NCBI GenBank assembly: GCA_963576565.1
Contig: OY755038.1
Location: 182,424,652 to 182,488,651 of the forward strand
DNA: 64,000 nucleotides
Direction of reading: 5' to 3'
DNA from: Aspidapion aeneum
Taxonomy: Eukaryota > Arthropoda > Insecta > Coleoptera > Brentidae
Part shown: positions 1 to 11,109 of the stretch, piece by piece
Position numbering within the stretch: the first letter of the stretch is position 1
Layout: each line of letters opens with the position of its first letter
Program-made: the position numbers and the translations under genes
The notes under the pieces: model-generated
What the model was told of the DNA's origin: nothing
Databases searched by the model: none
Seen by the model: only the letters and a program-made list of their open reading frames with translations

Positions 1-77
1 AATCGGATTAACCGAAATTTCGATAACCCGAAATCACTTTGGTCCACATTATTTCGGATAATCAGGACTGTACTGTA
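1..77. mobile_element. Terminal fragment of a pogo/Tigger-like element
   Basis: Read on the minus strand from 77, the sequence begins with an ACAGTACAGTCC-type end followed by a GATTATCCGAAAT stretch and further ATCCGA/ATCGAAA repeats. Tigger/pogo ends commonly look like this (CAGT start, repeated TATCCG blocks, TA target). Only one end lies in the window, so the family call is tentative. Confidence 0.45.
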
Positions 78-475
78 TTTGTTTTTCTAACGTTTTTTTA
101 ACGTTTTTATAGTATCTTAATTCTTTTTGGATGTTTGTAAATAAGAAAATAAGAAAGTTTGTTCCTATTTGATTTTTATTTTTTTATTATTACCTCTCAT
201 CTAGTATAAAATATCTAGGCCAACTACTGGTTGAAAATTGGCCGACATTAGATTTTTAGTGGCCGAGTACTGGAATTCTTGTACATTTTTCATATTTTTC
301 CTTTTAAATTTTTTATCTCTGTAATAAGGCTATTATTGAGTTTTAGAGAAAACACAGGCATTATTTAGAAATAGTTATGCAATACCTACGATGGACTGCA
401 CCTAAGTATATATTTCGTTAAATTAATTTTGTTTGAGAAATACTGTTAGGTGGCCGACTACTGGCACATTTACCC
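78..475. other. AT-rich stretch with three GGCCGA-type motifs
   Basis: No gene is seen. A short motif close to GGCCGACTACTGG recurs three times in the same orientation at about 218, 261 and 451. It may mark a decayed repeat. Nothing else is recognised. Confidence 0.4.
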
Positions 476-789
476 TATCTAGTGGGTTGTTGTTAACGGG
501 GAACACTCAAAGAATATACAACATATTTAGGGATTTTTTTTAATCACAAAAAAAGTATTGTTATCAAGTGTTTTACCAAATTTTTGTAAAACCAGCTCTA
601 CCGAGAAAAACGTTTTACCATGTGTTATAGACAATTAAATTTTCTTTTAAACCATGTGTGTAGTTATAACATTTACATAGCCGTTAATACACCAGGGGGT
701 CTACTATTTTGTGATTAAAAAAAAAATCACGAATCATGCGTATATTCTTTATGAGTGTTCCCTGTTTACAAAAACCCACTAGATACATA
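476..789. mobile_element. MITE with about 80-bp terminal inverted repeats
   Basis: The left arm (476-555) starts TATCTAGTGGGTT and runs through GGGAACACTCAAAGAATATAC to a T-run and AATCACAAAA. The right arm (about 702-789) is its inverted copy with a few differences. The loop is about 150 bp with no coding potential. Target duplication was not resolved. Confidence 0.7.
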
Positions 790-1024
790 TCGTTTTAAAG
801 ATAATTATATTTTCAACAAAATAGAGCAAAACAAGGTTTTTCCAAAAGCTTAGTTTTTAACAAAACAAATAAAAATTTTAAAAAAATTAATTAGAAAAAA
901 ATCACTTCAATATGCGGACGCCCCTGTAGTGCCAATAATAGCTTAAACACTACTTTGTAATACGCTATTTAAAAAAACATTTTATGTTCTCTAAAAAGGT
1001 GTTGTAACATTTTCTCTAAAACTA
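790..1024. other. AT-rich spacer
   Basis: No coding, RNA or repeat feature is recognised in this stretch between two foldback elements. Confidence 0.4.
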
Positions 1025-1499
1025 ACTTTTTGGCTATCTTGAAATTTTTGTAGCACGAGCCCCCTTTGTGGGGTATACTTTACCCCTATATTTTGATTAG
1101 GGAAAGTGGGTCTAGTGATACCTTGTAATGAAGGCCTTTTTAATCTCTTTACAACCGTGTAAGAATTTCAAAAATCTATCTATTAGTTTTTGAGATAATT
1201 GCCCTATACCTTTCAAATTTAACATGGACTAAGAATATAATAAAAATTTAATCAAAATTTTATATTTTTCGGATTTAATTTTTATTTTATCATTCGATGT
1301 TAAATTTGAAAATTTGAAAGCAAATATCTCAAAAAGAAATCGATGGATTTTCGAAACTCTTACACGGTTGTAAAGATATTCAACCGAACTTCAAAACAAA
1401 GTACTACTAGACCCACTTTCCCTATTCAAAATATAGGGGTAAAGTATACCCCCTCGAAGATGGTGCGTGCTACAAAAATTTCAAGATAGCCAAAAAGTG
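1025..1499. mobile_element. Foldback element, about 470 bp
   Basis: The left arm carries TTTTTGGCTATCTTGAAATT, GGGGTATACTTTACCCC and a GGGAAAGTGGGTCTAG block. The right arm carries the same blocks inverted (CTAGACCCACTTTCCC, GGGGTAAAGTATACCCC, AATTTCAAGATAGCC). Arms are roughly 150-200 bp. A related GGGAAAGTTGGTCGAGTGA block occurs near 25545, suggesting a dispersed family. Confidence 0.7.
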
Positions 1500-1621
1500 T
1501 CCCCTGCGCAAACAAAATCGACGTGTCCGAGGGTTTTTCCAAATTCGTTACCGTTTTTAAGATATAGGACATTAACAGTTTTCGGTGAAAAAACGTATAT
1601 ATATGTATATATATATATATA

Positions 1622-1806
1622 CAGTTGAACCTCTATAACTCGAACTCAAAGGGACAACCAAAACAGTTCGAGTTATGGAGAGTTCGAGTTATAGAAATTC
1701 GAATTAAAGGGGTGAAAATACATATAAAAAGGGCAGGGACCACTTAAAAGGTTCGAGTAATAGAGAGGTTCGAGTTATAGAGGTTCTAGTTAGAGAGGTT
1801 CGACTG
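1622..1806. mobile_element. pogo/Tigger-like MITE, 185 bp, TA target duplication
   Basis: The element begins CAGTTGAACCTCTATAACTC and ends with the inverted form (GAGGTTCGACTG). Both ends are flanked by TA (1620-1621, 1807-1808), as expected for IS630/Tc1/pogo insertions. Repeated TTCGAGTTATAGAG blocks fill the subterminal regions. There is no internal coding sequence. Confidence 0.85.
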
Positions 1807-2954
1807 TATGTATAAAAATCTTTCTTTTTAATCTGTCTTAAAATCCAAAATAGCGGGCAGAATTAAACTTGACCCATTAAAGAGGCCCTTTTATTTTTTT
1901 GTTCCAGAATTTTTTTAGAAATAGTTTTGGATTTATAAAAAAAAGCTTTATTTCTGCTACACAATAAGCTAGGAGCCGTTGAAATCGATTTGGTGGTTCG
2001 AAAAATAACTTTTTATTTCGAGCATAAAGCAAACTGAACCGAACTGGATAATTATATACCTAGGAAAATCTTGATATTGATTTTTACGATTATGCCTGTT
2101 TTCATCTAAATAGGTTCAGTAATAATTAAGGAAATGAATTCAGACACAATTGGCACGGCAATGAAAGAATGAGTTCAGAATTTTCTCAAAATATAAGAAT
2201 AGACAAGCCCTATAAGGGGTCAAGTTTGATTCTATCCACCATTTGAATTTTAAGATTGAAATTTGTTAAAATTATAACAATATTTTTATATTCATTTATT
2301 CGTAAATGGTCCCCTTTATATTAACGGATAAACTGGTCAGTGCCCAAATTATTAATTAGCCATATTTACGCTGAGTGGATTATTGAAGTTTACGCCAGCT
2401 GGGGCGTGTATAAATATTGTACTAGGCATAAAGTAAATTTCATAAACAGACCTCTGTCTAAAAAATTTAGTTTTTATCCAATAAATTCAAATTTGATTTT
2501 TATTTTTGTAGAGTAGCTATTAATTCAGGCAGTCCACGTAGCGACGCGCTGTCCAAATTTTTACCCTGTTAGGGCCTCGTGTCGCAAAAAATCCACACAT
2601 TATACATAAAATATCGGTCCGTTTGGGAAATAAATCCCTATCGTACTTATCTCAGCCATTTGTTCTAGCGGACCGCGTAACGACGCGACATTTCGATTTT
2701 CATACTTTTCGAGGCGCCGCGACGCCGACGTCTCTAAGGACCACACATCGTTTATGGACTTCACAACGTAGGGACCTCACATCGCATGTGAAACCTGTTT
2801 GACAGATTTTCTTTATTTTGACATTTTTGAAAATTTTGAGTAGGTTTCCACCTTACTGGAGCGCCTCAAAAAACACTTGTTTTTAAACATTTAATTTATC
2901 TCTATTCTATCTAGTGGTTCGCGCAACGCATGTGAAAAGTAGGAATCCCCACAG
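1807..2954. other. Non-coding stretch with recurring GGACC/CGACGCG blocks
   Basis: No gene is seen. From about 2528 to 2790, GTCCACGTAGCGACGCG, GGACCGCGTAACGACGCG, AGGACCACACATCG and GGACCTCACATCG resemble one another and recur every 60-150 bp, suggesting a decayed tandem or subterminal array. A block near 2205-2260 resembles 49860-49920. Confidence 0.35.
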
Positions 2955-3545
2955 CGCCTCTTATGTCCGTATAGGTGTATGTCTGTCTGTAACGACCAAC
3001 GCGCATAACTCAAAAACCGTTTGGCCGATTTTAATGAAACTTGGTACCTAGGCTGGGTCTTGCGTCGAGATGGTCCCATTTAAAAATGAACAAAATCCAC
3101 CGAACACAAGCCAATAAAAGGGTGGGGGAAGATTTCAAAAATTAGAGTTTATGTGAAAATATGGCGTGTGTGATATCAAACGAAAGGTAATTGAGTATGG
3201 AGTTAAACAAAATACATTTTATTTTAATTTTCTTCAAAAAGGGTGGGGGTAGATTTCAAAAATTAGAGTTTACGTGCAAATAGGGCGTGTGTGATATTAA
3301 ACGAAAGGTAATTGAGTCCGGAGTTAAACAAAATACATTTTAGTTTTTGTTTTTTTAAGGGTGGGGGTAGATTTAAAAAATTTGAGTTTAAGGCAAAACA
3401 TGGCTTGTGTGGTATCAAACAAAAGGTAATTTAGTCTGAAGTTGAATAAGATATATTTCAAGTTCTAGTTTTATTAGCTCGCACGTACACTATAACTATA
3501 GTAACTAGTGTGAGCTTAGGGGCCCATATATTGGCAGAGTATTTT
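2955..3545 (+). mobile_element. Family 1 repeat, 5'-truncated copy A
   Basis: Family 1 is a non-autonomous dispersed repeat seen seven times here. This copy starts within the microsatellite, which is only a short GTATGTCTGTCTGT. It continues through the conserved TTTGGCCGATTTTAATGAAA block, then three tandem units of about 120 bp (near 3118, 3238 and 3357, each starting GGGTGGGGG). It ends with the 3' hairpin (AGCTCGCACG...AGTGTGAGCT) and GGCAGAGTATTTT. It is non-coding. Confidence 0.8.
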
Positions 3546-4149
3546 AATACATTTTGTTAACTGCAATTTTCAGAATTTTGCTGTGCGCGAAAAATTGTAA
3601 CGTTTTTTTATTTAATTTTCTCGAAGTTTTATTGTGTACGGTCAAAATGAACCCCGCATTCGGATTTAGCACAGCAAAGATCTTTTATAGAAATACTTGT
3701 GTATTTCGTTTGCTGGTTTTAAGTTTTCATAGATTTTTAAAATTTTAAATTTTTTTAAAACAAAATTTTATGAAAGTTTTAATATAAATACTCTCGTCTT
3801 TTTTGTGGCAAAATGGAATTCTAGAAGGTGATTGTGCACTGTTTTACAATGTGCGCTATTTTCCGTGAGAGCTTTGTTGGTGTGCGCTTTTATCCACATG
3901 CGATGTGGAACTTTTCTGTGTGCTTTTGTCAGATGAGCTTTTTTCCTGTGCCCTAATTTACGGTCACCGGTTGACCATTACCCCAGAATTTAGCTCCAGA
4001 ACCGCCCTTGGCTATATGTGACATCTCTTAAGTATAACGCTAGGCTAAACTCCCATTCCCCTTAGGCGTTACGTAATTTAAGATTGGTCCCTTGAGATGC
4101 GTTCCTAAATTGTGTAGCAAATTGTAAGCAAACTGTCCATTGAAACGTT
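3546..4149. other. AT-rich stretch, nothing recognised
   Basis: A 64-codon open frame (3554-3748) has no recognisable domain and looks like chance. No RNA gene or repeat structure was recognised. Confidence 0.35.
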
Positions 4150-4362
4150 TTGGCGTAGCTAGCCTTGCTTTTCAGGGGGGGCCGTGGCCCCGGTCTATCT
4201 TGAACAAAAAGCAAACATAGGTTTTAAAGAGTCGTGCAAAGTGTGCAATATATAAAAAAAAATACGCGCATTAAATGTTCTAATATTTAAATATAACAAA
4301 TTTAATAATACATTTACCAACTTATTTATATGTATGCAGAGGAAGTATGTAATTCAACAATT

Positions 4363-4760
4363 CTACAAAGAAGGTTGTCTACGTCGCTGACTGAAAGCGT
4401 CTACCACACTGTCTAAGTCGACCTCAACATCTTTTCCTATGAATAACAATGACAAAGAGTGTCTCTCTTGAGTCATAGGTGTTCTAAGCCAATTAAAAAC
4501 TCTCCTCATGGCAGAGAAAGACCTCTCGCAAGTTGCACTTAAAATTGGAAGAATACTCGCAACTTTAAAAAGTTGGTAGAGGTTTGGATAGGTGTTTTCT
4601 GCTATATGTTGATTGATAGAATCATGACCAACAGTTTGATTTAACCGAAAAATACAATTCTTTAAAACGGTCATGTCTGCTCTTAGAGCAGAAGTATTAA
4701 TATTAAAAATTTCCCGGTATTGCTCGACGAATTTATTCCATTTAACGACGTGGGAAAACG
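4363..4760 (-). pseudogene. hAT transposase C-terminal (dimerisation) domain, truncated
   Basis: The translation is the C-terminal dimerisation region of a hAT-type transposase, most like the DUF4371/ZMYM1-like group. Visible hallmarks are YPNLYQLFKVASILPILSAT, then CERSFSAMRRVFNWLRTPM and LSLLFIGKD, ending at the natural stop. The 103-codon frame starting at 4674 is only part of it. The reading continues upstream without a stop through WNKFVEQYREIFNINTSALRAD to about 4760, where it degenerates. The N-terminal zinc finger and catalytic core are absent, so no active enzyme is encoded. Its position between two GGCGTAGCTAG ends fits a damaged autonomous element. The domain call is from remembered family motifs and I am confident of it. 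Confidence 0.85.
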
Positions 4761-5040
4761 TAATATGAAAATGGTTATGAAATTGTCACCAAAATCGGAA
4801 AATTTCCATAAGACACTAAACGCTAACCTCAAAAAAACTAAAAAGATTATTATATTTATTTTAGAAAAACAGTTTAAAAAGGTCTTTTATAACCTTACGA
4901 CATCTACAACCCGATTTCGGAAACAGAGGGGCAAAGGTCGCTGTCTTTATTAAATGCGAAATTCAACTTACACTTCTATAATATTTTACAAGATGTCGCC
5001 AATATGTATGAAATATTCAATATGCATAATTATGTTTAAA

Positions 5041-6237
5041 CTATAGGTAAATTTAGTGGGAAGAAGGACACTGTTGTTCTGGTAAATATACGTTTTAATC
5101 CATCGGTAACGTTTCGACAATGGTTTTTGTCTTCATCAGACTAAAAAGGTTACAACTCATTAGTAAGATAATACAAAATACGGCACATTAATACATCACC
5201 AATTAAAAATTATTATTCTTTTCCCAATAAATAACATTTAAAATGACCTTATTGACAATATATTATTTTTTTCCTAAATATTTTTTTCCCTTTTAATCTA
5301 TATGTAACTGATTTTTTTATTTATTTATATAAAGAAATAATTATGGTTTATTTTTCTTCCTTTTTTTTTAATATACATATATAAAAATTTTTGTCACTAT
5401 AGTAACTGATGGGTGGCTCAATAAAATACGCACAAAGAGATCAATCAGCTATTCATATAAAAACAACAATAACAAATAAAACCTGTAGCAATCCATAATA
5501 CCATGTAGAAAATAACAACAATGTACACATTATAAACCTATGTTAAAATTTAAAAAGGACTGTTAAAATATTTAAAATTCCGTACTTACCCTTCAGACTA
5601 GATCGTACATTGGAACAACAAAAAACAAGAATTCAAGCACATCACGAAAACAAACGGCACAAAATTAAAAACGAAACCCGACATTAATCTGCTAATTATT
5701 TATATTTTCTTTTGTTTTGTTTATCAGACAGGTTATATTATCGGCGGCAAAATTAGTCCGCATTGTTGTCACTATAGTGACTTGCTACAGGTTTTATTTG
5801 TTATTATTGTTTTTATATGAATAGCTGATTGATCTCTTTGTGCGTATTTTATTGAGCCACCCATCAGTTCCTATAGTGACAAAAATTTTTTTTTTGAACC
5901 TTTGTTTAAAAAATTTTATATATGTATATTAAAAAAAAAGGAAGAAAAATAAACCATAATTATTTCTTTATATAAATAAATTAAAAAATCAGTTACATAT
6001 ACATTAAAAGAGAAAAAAATATTTAGGAAAAAAATAATATATTGTCAATAAGGTCATTTTAAATGTTATTTATTGGGAAAAGAATAATAATTTGCCGTAT
6101 TTTGTATTATATTACTAATGAGTTGTAACCTTTTTAGTCTGATGAAGACAAAAACCATTGTCGAAACGTTACCGATGGATTAAAACGTATATTTACCAGA
6201 ACTACAGTGTCCTTATTCCCACTAAATTTACCTATAG
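5041..6237. repeat. 1.2-kb inverted repeat with about 450-bp arms and hammerhead/Penelope-like motif
   Basis: The left arm (5041-5491) and right arm (5782-6237) are near-identical inverses, bounded by CTATAGGTAAATTTAGTGGG and its inverse. Each arm contains CTGATGA, a 4-bp stem GACA/TGTC, then GAAAC. This reads on the plus strand at 6139-6167 and on the minus strand in the left arm at about 5118-5146. CTGATGA...GAAA is the hammerhead ribozyme core, known in the terminal repeats of Penelope-like elements. The loop (5492-5781) shows no coding sequence. No full ribozyme fold is shown. Confidence 0.65.
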
Positions 6238-6568
6238 TTGCATTGCAAGGACGTGGTAAGTTTACCAAATTATGTTTAAATTTAAAAAAATATTTTCGGG
6301 AAATTGCATAAGTGCAGAAAAGTTACCGATAATTTAAAGGGAAAAAGCCTAATTCCGCAAGACAAGGGCTTTTTCCTGAAATGTAAACATTATCTGAATG
6401 ATTTTAAATTTTAATGCACCTATTTTATTTGAATATTTCCCGAATAATAATAGAAAAGTATGTATTTTCAGCGTCATGTTCTTTTACTAGTAGTCGGTAG
6501 GGGAGGCCTAAAATATCTTAGGGGGGGCCTGAGGGACTTCAGGGGAGGCCAGGCCCTAGCTACGCCAA

Positions 6569-7308
6569 TGGTAAACACATACTTAGTAAGATGTTTTGAG
6601 TGGTGAGATATTACATATAACAATATCTAGGTATATTTTAAACCTACCTAACCAACTTAAACTTTAGCAATACAGGGAAGGGAGAAGAAACATTTTTTAA
6701 ACCTCTACAAGCAGAAAATTTGGTTTGCACGAACTGATGAATCTCAATCTTGTTTTCGAGTTACATGGTGTCATTTTTTAGGTTTTGGTTTTTAGGTAGA
6801 TCGTGCAGTTTTTGAGATATGTAGTGTAAATTTTACAGGTTTATTAAGTTAATAGCACTACATTATTAAACAAACCAAATAATAGTAAAACTCAACAGAG
6901 TGATTTTTTAGGGGTCATTCCGACTTTTCCTTCGGATTTTTTTCGTTGTAGGCTCCTGGTAGTTAGAAGTTAGCTGGTAGCTTAAAACAAAAAATAAAAT
7001 CCTTATTGCCATTTTTTTGTATCTTTAACCGTATTAGAGAAAATTGCTGTTGCACCTAAGACTGCTATGGCAAGTATAGGTATCAAAATAAATAAAATAT
7101 TTAAAACTTATTTGGCATGTCCAATATGGTAGTGCTTATAGATAAATATACGTGCCAAAATTGATCTAAGTATCTAACAAATTGTAAGAACTATTTAAAA
7201 AAAACGAAATTTTAACATCCTGTATCTCGAAAAGAAAGCGTTTTTTTCTCGTGAAATCACTCAAGGAATTTTATATTAAAATTATGTTATTGAATTTTGA
7301 AACACCCT
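6569..7308. other. AT-rich stretch, possible MITE end near 7300
   Basis: No gene is recognised. ACACCCTGTAT at 7302-7312 is a common end of small insect MITEs and abuts the RTE relic, but no partner end was found. Confidence 0.3.
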
Positions 7309-8590
7309 GTATATCTGGGACAAATTATTAAACTAAATAAAGAAAACCAGAGACGAATAAGATTGGCCTGAGCTTTCGGTAAATTAAGCTACATATTAAA
7401 AAATACTCTGCCAATATATGGGCCCCTAAGCTCACACTAGTTACTATAGTTATAGTGTACGTGCGAGCTAATAAAACTAAAACTTGAAATATATCTTATT
7501 CAACTTCAGACTAAATTACCTTTTGTTTGATACCACACAAGCCATGTTTTGTCTTAAACTCAAATTTTTAAAATCTACCCCCACCCTTAAAAAAACAAAA
7601 ACTAAAATGTATTTTGTTTAACTCCGGACTCAATTACCTTTCGTTTAATATCACACACGCCCTATTTGCACGTAAACTCTAATTTTTGAAATCTACCCCC
7701 ACCCTTTTTGAAGAAAATTAAAATAAAATGTATTTTGTTTAACTCCATACTCAATTACCTTTCGTTTGATATCACACACGCCATATTTTCACATAAACTC
7801 TAATTTTTGAAATCTTCCCCCACCCTTTTATTGGCTTGTGTTCGGTGGATTTTGTTCATTTTTAAATGGGACCATCTCGACGCAAGACCCAGCCTAGGTA
7901 CCAAGTTTCATTAAAATCGGCCAAGCGGTTTTTGAGTTATGCGCGTTGGTCGTGACAGACAGACATACAGACATACCGACAGACAGACAGACAGACAGAC
8001 ATACAGACAGACAGACAGACAGACAGACACACAGAGGGCGCGACAAAAAAGTTTCAAAATCATCTGAAACGCAAAGATATATAAAAAAATTTGAAATCGG
8101 AGCAACTTTTTTTTTCTCGAAAAAATTTGGTTCACCATAGCTCACACTACTATAGTATAGTATATGTGTGAGCTAATAAAAAATATCCTTATAACCTCAA
8201 AATGAAAGTGTATAAACCAATATATATCCTTCCTGTACTTACCTGTGGATCCCAGACCTAGACACATACACAAGCAAACATAGATAAGGTAATGAAAGCC
8301 CAATGATCAATGGAAAAACAAATGTTATATGTAAAGCTAATCGATAGAAAAAGGAATAAATGGTTAGGAAATAAAACAAAAGTAAGAGATGTCGGGGAAG
8401 AAATAGCAAAATTAAAATGGGAATTTGCAGGTCAGAATATCAGACAGAAAGACGATCGATGATGGAACAAATGTATTGTAAACTGAAGACCTTGGGAAAA
8501 TAAAAGGAGTAAGGGAAGACCCCCCAATGAGATGGGCGGACGATTTTATGAGAGGCCTATGTCCAAAGATGGATAGAGATATAGATCTCT
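7309..8590 (+). pseudogene. RTE-like LINE, reverse transcriptase C-terminal relic, split by a family 1 insertion
   Basis: This is the end of a non-LTR retrotransposon polyprotein, after the catalytic palm. Left of the insertion (7309-7403) the frame reads YLGQIIKLNKENQRRIRLA, stop, AFGKLSYILK. Right of it (8181-8590) it resumes with NLKMKVYKPIYILPVLTCGS, then MEKQMLYVKLIDRKRNKWL, GEEIAKLKWEFAGQNIRQKD and KGRPP followed by MRWADDF. These are the thumb and C-terminal motifs of RTE/CR1-type elements. Family 1 copy B interrupts it between the LSYILK and NLKMKV parts. There are at least five in-frame stops, several at positions expected for decayed CGA or TGG codons, plus a 1-base insertion in a C-run near 8522. 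It cannot be functional. Confidence 0.8.
7404..8180 (-). mobile_element. Family 1 repeat, copy B
   Basis: This is a complete copy in reverse orientation. It has TACTCTGCCAATATATGGGC at the left, three 110-120-bp tandem units with CCCCCACCC, the conserved GGTACCAAGTTTCATTAAAA block, a (CTGT)n tract (7953-8034), and the ACTACTATAGTATAGTATA hairpin ending AGCTAA. It lies inside an RTE-like LINE relic, between A-runs. A target duplication cannot be separated from the A-runs. Confidence 0.85.
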
Positions 8591-9388
8591 GTTATTGTAT
8601 TGACATTAATATTGCCTTCCCTCATTAATAGTCGCCTGGGTAGGAGACTCGGCGCCCCACCTGTCAAATTCACCTTTTTAATGCTCAGGATAACATCAAG
8701 ACTTGGCTTTGATAAGAGAACTTAGACGTTTTGGTGAAGGTACAGAGTTATGGTTATCAATAAAATTTTATATTAACATACTTAATAGCAATTAATAGCC
8801 AGCTATTCTCGAACGTTATTATTTTATTCTGTACAAAAACTAGAACACCAAGAAGTAATTTAACGGTATACCTTTTTCCTTGCATCAATTTAAAAAGAAC
8901 GTAACCTTTGACTCCTCATTGCACCGAACAATGCCTCATTTTCAGTGCATGATTGCATCTTTCTGCAAGATAAACATTAACATCTATTATCTTGAGCGTA
9001 ATCAAAGGATCGGTTACTTATGTGGGTTAACAAAGTTATGAAATAAGCGCTCGCGAGAAATTAATCGGTTAATTTATTAGTATTTTAAATAATCACGAAA
9101 TATTGACTGCTAATGCAGGGTGCGGCAAAATCGTCCTTCTACTTTTTAAAAGCGTGAACATTTTGGCGAGGAAATGGGTTCATTTATGACAAGGTAGTCT
9201 CCGTTATCAAAATGACGCTTCTTAAGGGTTAAATATTTTGCCAAATTCGGTAACTTGGGGAAAGCTAACAGTTTTTACAACATTGTTATATCGCACCTGC
9301 AGAAGAACAACGACTGAACTGCTAAATTTTAAATTATTTAGGCAAATTCCTATTTTGGGTAACATTACTATATGAATACTTATAAAAA
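8591..9388. other. Unannotated stretch
   Basis: It is mixed-composition sequence with no recognisable coding region. No dyad or tandem structure was noticed. It may contain single-copy DNA. Confidence 0.3.
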
Positions 9389-9780
9389 ATAAATTCATGA
9401 CGGATCGAACACCTTCGTGGCTAGCCTATTAGCACACTTCAAGTGAAGCATGAAAACAGTTTTTTTTTAAATATCTAAGTTTTTGGTTAAAACACAAATT
9501 ATTGAGCAAAATGCAATCTACCGCATATTAATGTGATGCTCCGGTAAAATAGTTGTTTTTTTAAAATTTTTTAATTGTTAAAAAACTGTCATTAGCACTA
9601 ATAGATTTTGACCAAATCTAATCAGCTCGTTAGAGTGTCAAGCACTATTTTACCCTAAAATTTTATGAAAATCGGTTCAGCGGTTTAGGAGCTATCGTGT
9701 TACGGACAGAAATTATATACACACACAGACAGACATGACGACGATTAAACTACTTTTGCTGTTAACTACTGCTCATCTTT
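9389..9780 (+). mobile_element. Family G repeat, copy 1
   Basis: The head reads AATTCATGACGGATCGA...CTAGCCTATTAGCACAC. A body shared with 11567-12115 follows, including TATGAAAATCGGTTCAGCGG at about 9665, then a short ACACACACAGACAGACATGACGACG tail. The head also occurs near 11567, 18911 (minus), 26887 and 49693. It is non-coding and inserted directly before an RTE 3' end. Confidence 0.7.
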
Positions 9781-9970
9781 GAAGGAGAGTATGAGGTACG
9801 CTATGAAAAAGATGAATAGACGACTTCGAAGATGACATCAAGAATATGGGAACCAGAAGGTGGCCAAGAATCCTACCCGCGACGGCAGAACGGGGGGGTC
9901 TGGTTAATCAGGCTAAAACCCACCGGGAATGGTAATGATTCTTAAAGAAGAAGAAGAAGAAGGAGAAGGA
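9781..9970 (+). pseudogene. RTE-like LINE 3' end with (GAA)n tail
   Basis: Only the last coding stretch of a non-LTR element remains. It reads KR, stop, IDDFEDDIKNMGTRRWPRIL, then QAKTHREW, followed by a short 3' UTR and a GAAGAAGAAGAAGG tail at 9947-9970. The W-D-D...W...A..R..W pattern is the usual C-terminus of RTE-like and related endonuclease-RT proteins, and trinucleotide tails are typical of such elements. In-frame stops show it is dead. Confidence 0.65.
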
Positions 9971-9989
9971 TAGTTGCGCCCCTTGTAAC

Positions 9990-11109
9990 CAGTGGCGGCT
10001 GCTACAGGGAGGGAACGGGACAGTGCCCTCCCAAAACTAGAGAACAAACAGTATTTTTAATTGATTTATTTAAAAAAGGTTATATCTTCCCTTACGACAT
10101 GAATGTCTAGTTCTTTTTATTATCTGTGGTTAACAACAAGCGACTAATTGCGTAAACTTTTTTAGCGTACATAATTACAAGCCGGCATCGCCGCGCTGGG
10201 CAAAATTTCAATTTCACCCATTTTCCAGCGGGGTATGGGTGGATGTTCTCGAGCGGGGGCGGGAGGAATGTATGTTTTAGTTGAAGTCGGCCATTATCAT
10301 TGTGCGGAAACGTCCGTTGCCCTTCTACACGTTGCCGGTTGTATCCTTAGTAAAGACGTATGAGTTTGTTTTGCTTTGGTGTATGTCAGTAGTAAAAATC
10401 ATTGCCGGTCGCGTGTCATTGTTTCTGTTATCGTTTGTTTTTAAAATGGAAATGAATACCGTTGATAAAATAATTATCTGTACAAATTTAAATACGTTGA
10501 CATATGAACTTCGATTAGAAATAGCCCGAAAAATTTTAGTGCAAGTAGTAAAAAATTATAGGATGCTGAAAACTGCTTGTGCGGTTGTGAAAAACAAAAT
10601 GCTTTTTTTTTTATTTGTCTTAATACGAACAATCCACGAAGTGATCCTGCGTGGGTGGCAAAAGGAATGTGTGATTCAAGCACTACTACTGTCTGTAGCG
10701 ATTAAAGTGAAAAGTTAAAGACAAAGTAAGTGCAACATATTTAAATAACCACATAGAATTCTCTACGCTAGGCAAGACTGATATTAGGTGCCAATTGAAT
10801 AGTGCCTATAGGCAAAACTTTACCGAACATAATAACAATGTGGCAAAAAAAGACATATACGAAGTAGTTAAATAGACTGTTTAAAATTTTGTGGGATTTT
10901 TGAGGTTGCTCTACGGGGACATGATGAGTCTGAAACTGGTGCTAATCCAAGCACTTTGCGCATGTAAAAGAAGGGCGAATAGACTTTATTTATAAACAAA
11001 TAAACTAAAAACTACACCAAGTAGCTGCTTGTTTGTAAAATGCTAAAATAAAATTGTTTAGGTAAGTTTTTTTTATCTCCTTTTCCATGAAATATAAATT
11101 TCGCCACTG
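9990..11109 (+). mobile_element. hAT element, 1120 bp, perfect 8-bp target duplication
   Basis: The element runs from CAGTGGCGG at 9990 to CGCCACTG at 11109. Both sides carry CTTGTAAC (9982-9989 and 11110-11117), a perfect 8-bp target-site duplication as expected for hAT. A GGGAGGG/CCCTCCC hairpin lies just inside the left end. It is too short for an autonomous hAT. A possible zinc-finger relic lies at 10560-10690. Confidence 0.85.
10560..10690 (+). pseudogene. Possible TTF-type zinc-finger relic of a hAT transposase
   Basis: One frame reads DAENCLCGCEKQNAFFFICL, then NTNNPRSDPAWVAKGMCDSS. The spacing of C/F-rich strand, SDP.W and G.CD resembles the TTF-type finger at the N-terminus of DUF4371-class hAT transposases. 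A stop lies upstream in the same frame, and a donor-like AAAGTAAGT follows at about 10723. The longest open frame here (10281-10718) is in a different frame and is unlikely to be the real product. The call rests on weak similarity. Confidence 0.4.

Larger units (their letters stand above)
4150..6568 (-). mobile_element. hAT element with internal transposase relic and nested inverted repeat
   Basis: The two ends carry TTGGCGTAGCTAG at 4150 and its inverse CTAGCTACGCCAA ending at 6568. G-rich subterminal blocks follow (GGGGGGGCCGTGG on the left, GGGGGGGCCTGAG on the right). A hAT C-terminal coding relic lies inside on the minus strand (4363-4760), and a 1.2-kb inverted repeat (5041-6237) occupies the middle. 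A clear 8-bp target duplication was not found. A 110-bp internal-deletion relative with the same ends lies at 51223-51333. Confidence 0.65.

Noticed and set aside
6139..6200. Proven hammerhead ribozyme
   Set aside because: Core, stem II and stem III can be drawn, but I found no convincing stem I, so only a hammerhead-like motif is claimed.
7894..8145. Open frames of 75-83 codons on both strands rich in Ser/Val/Cys/Leu or Thr/Asp/Arg
   Set aside because: They are translations of the (CTGT)n microsatellite in family 1. The same applies at 16188-16446, 17540-17824, 29357-29554 and 63248-63543.
10281..10718. 145-codon plus-strand ORF
   Set aside because: It lies inside a hAT element, in a different frame from the only recognisable motif, and has no domain of its own.
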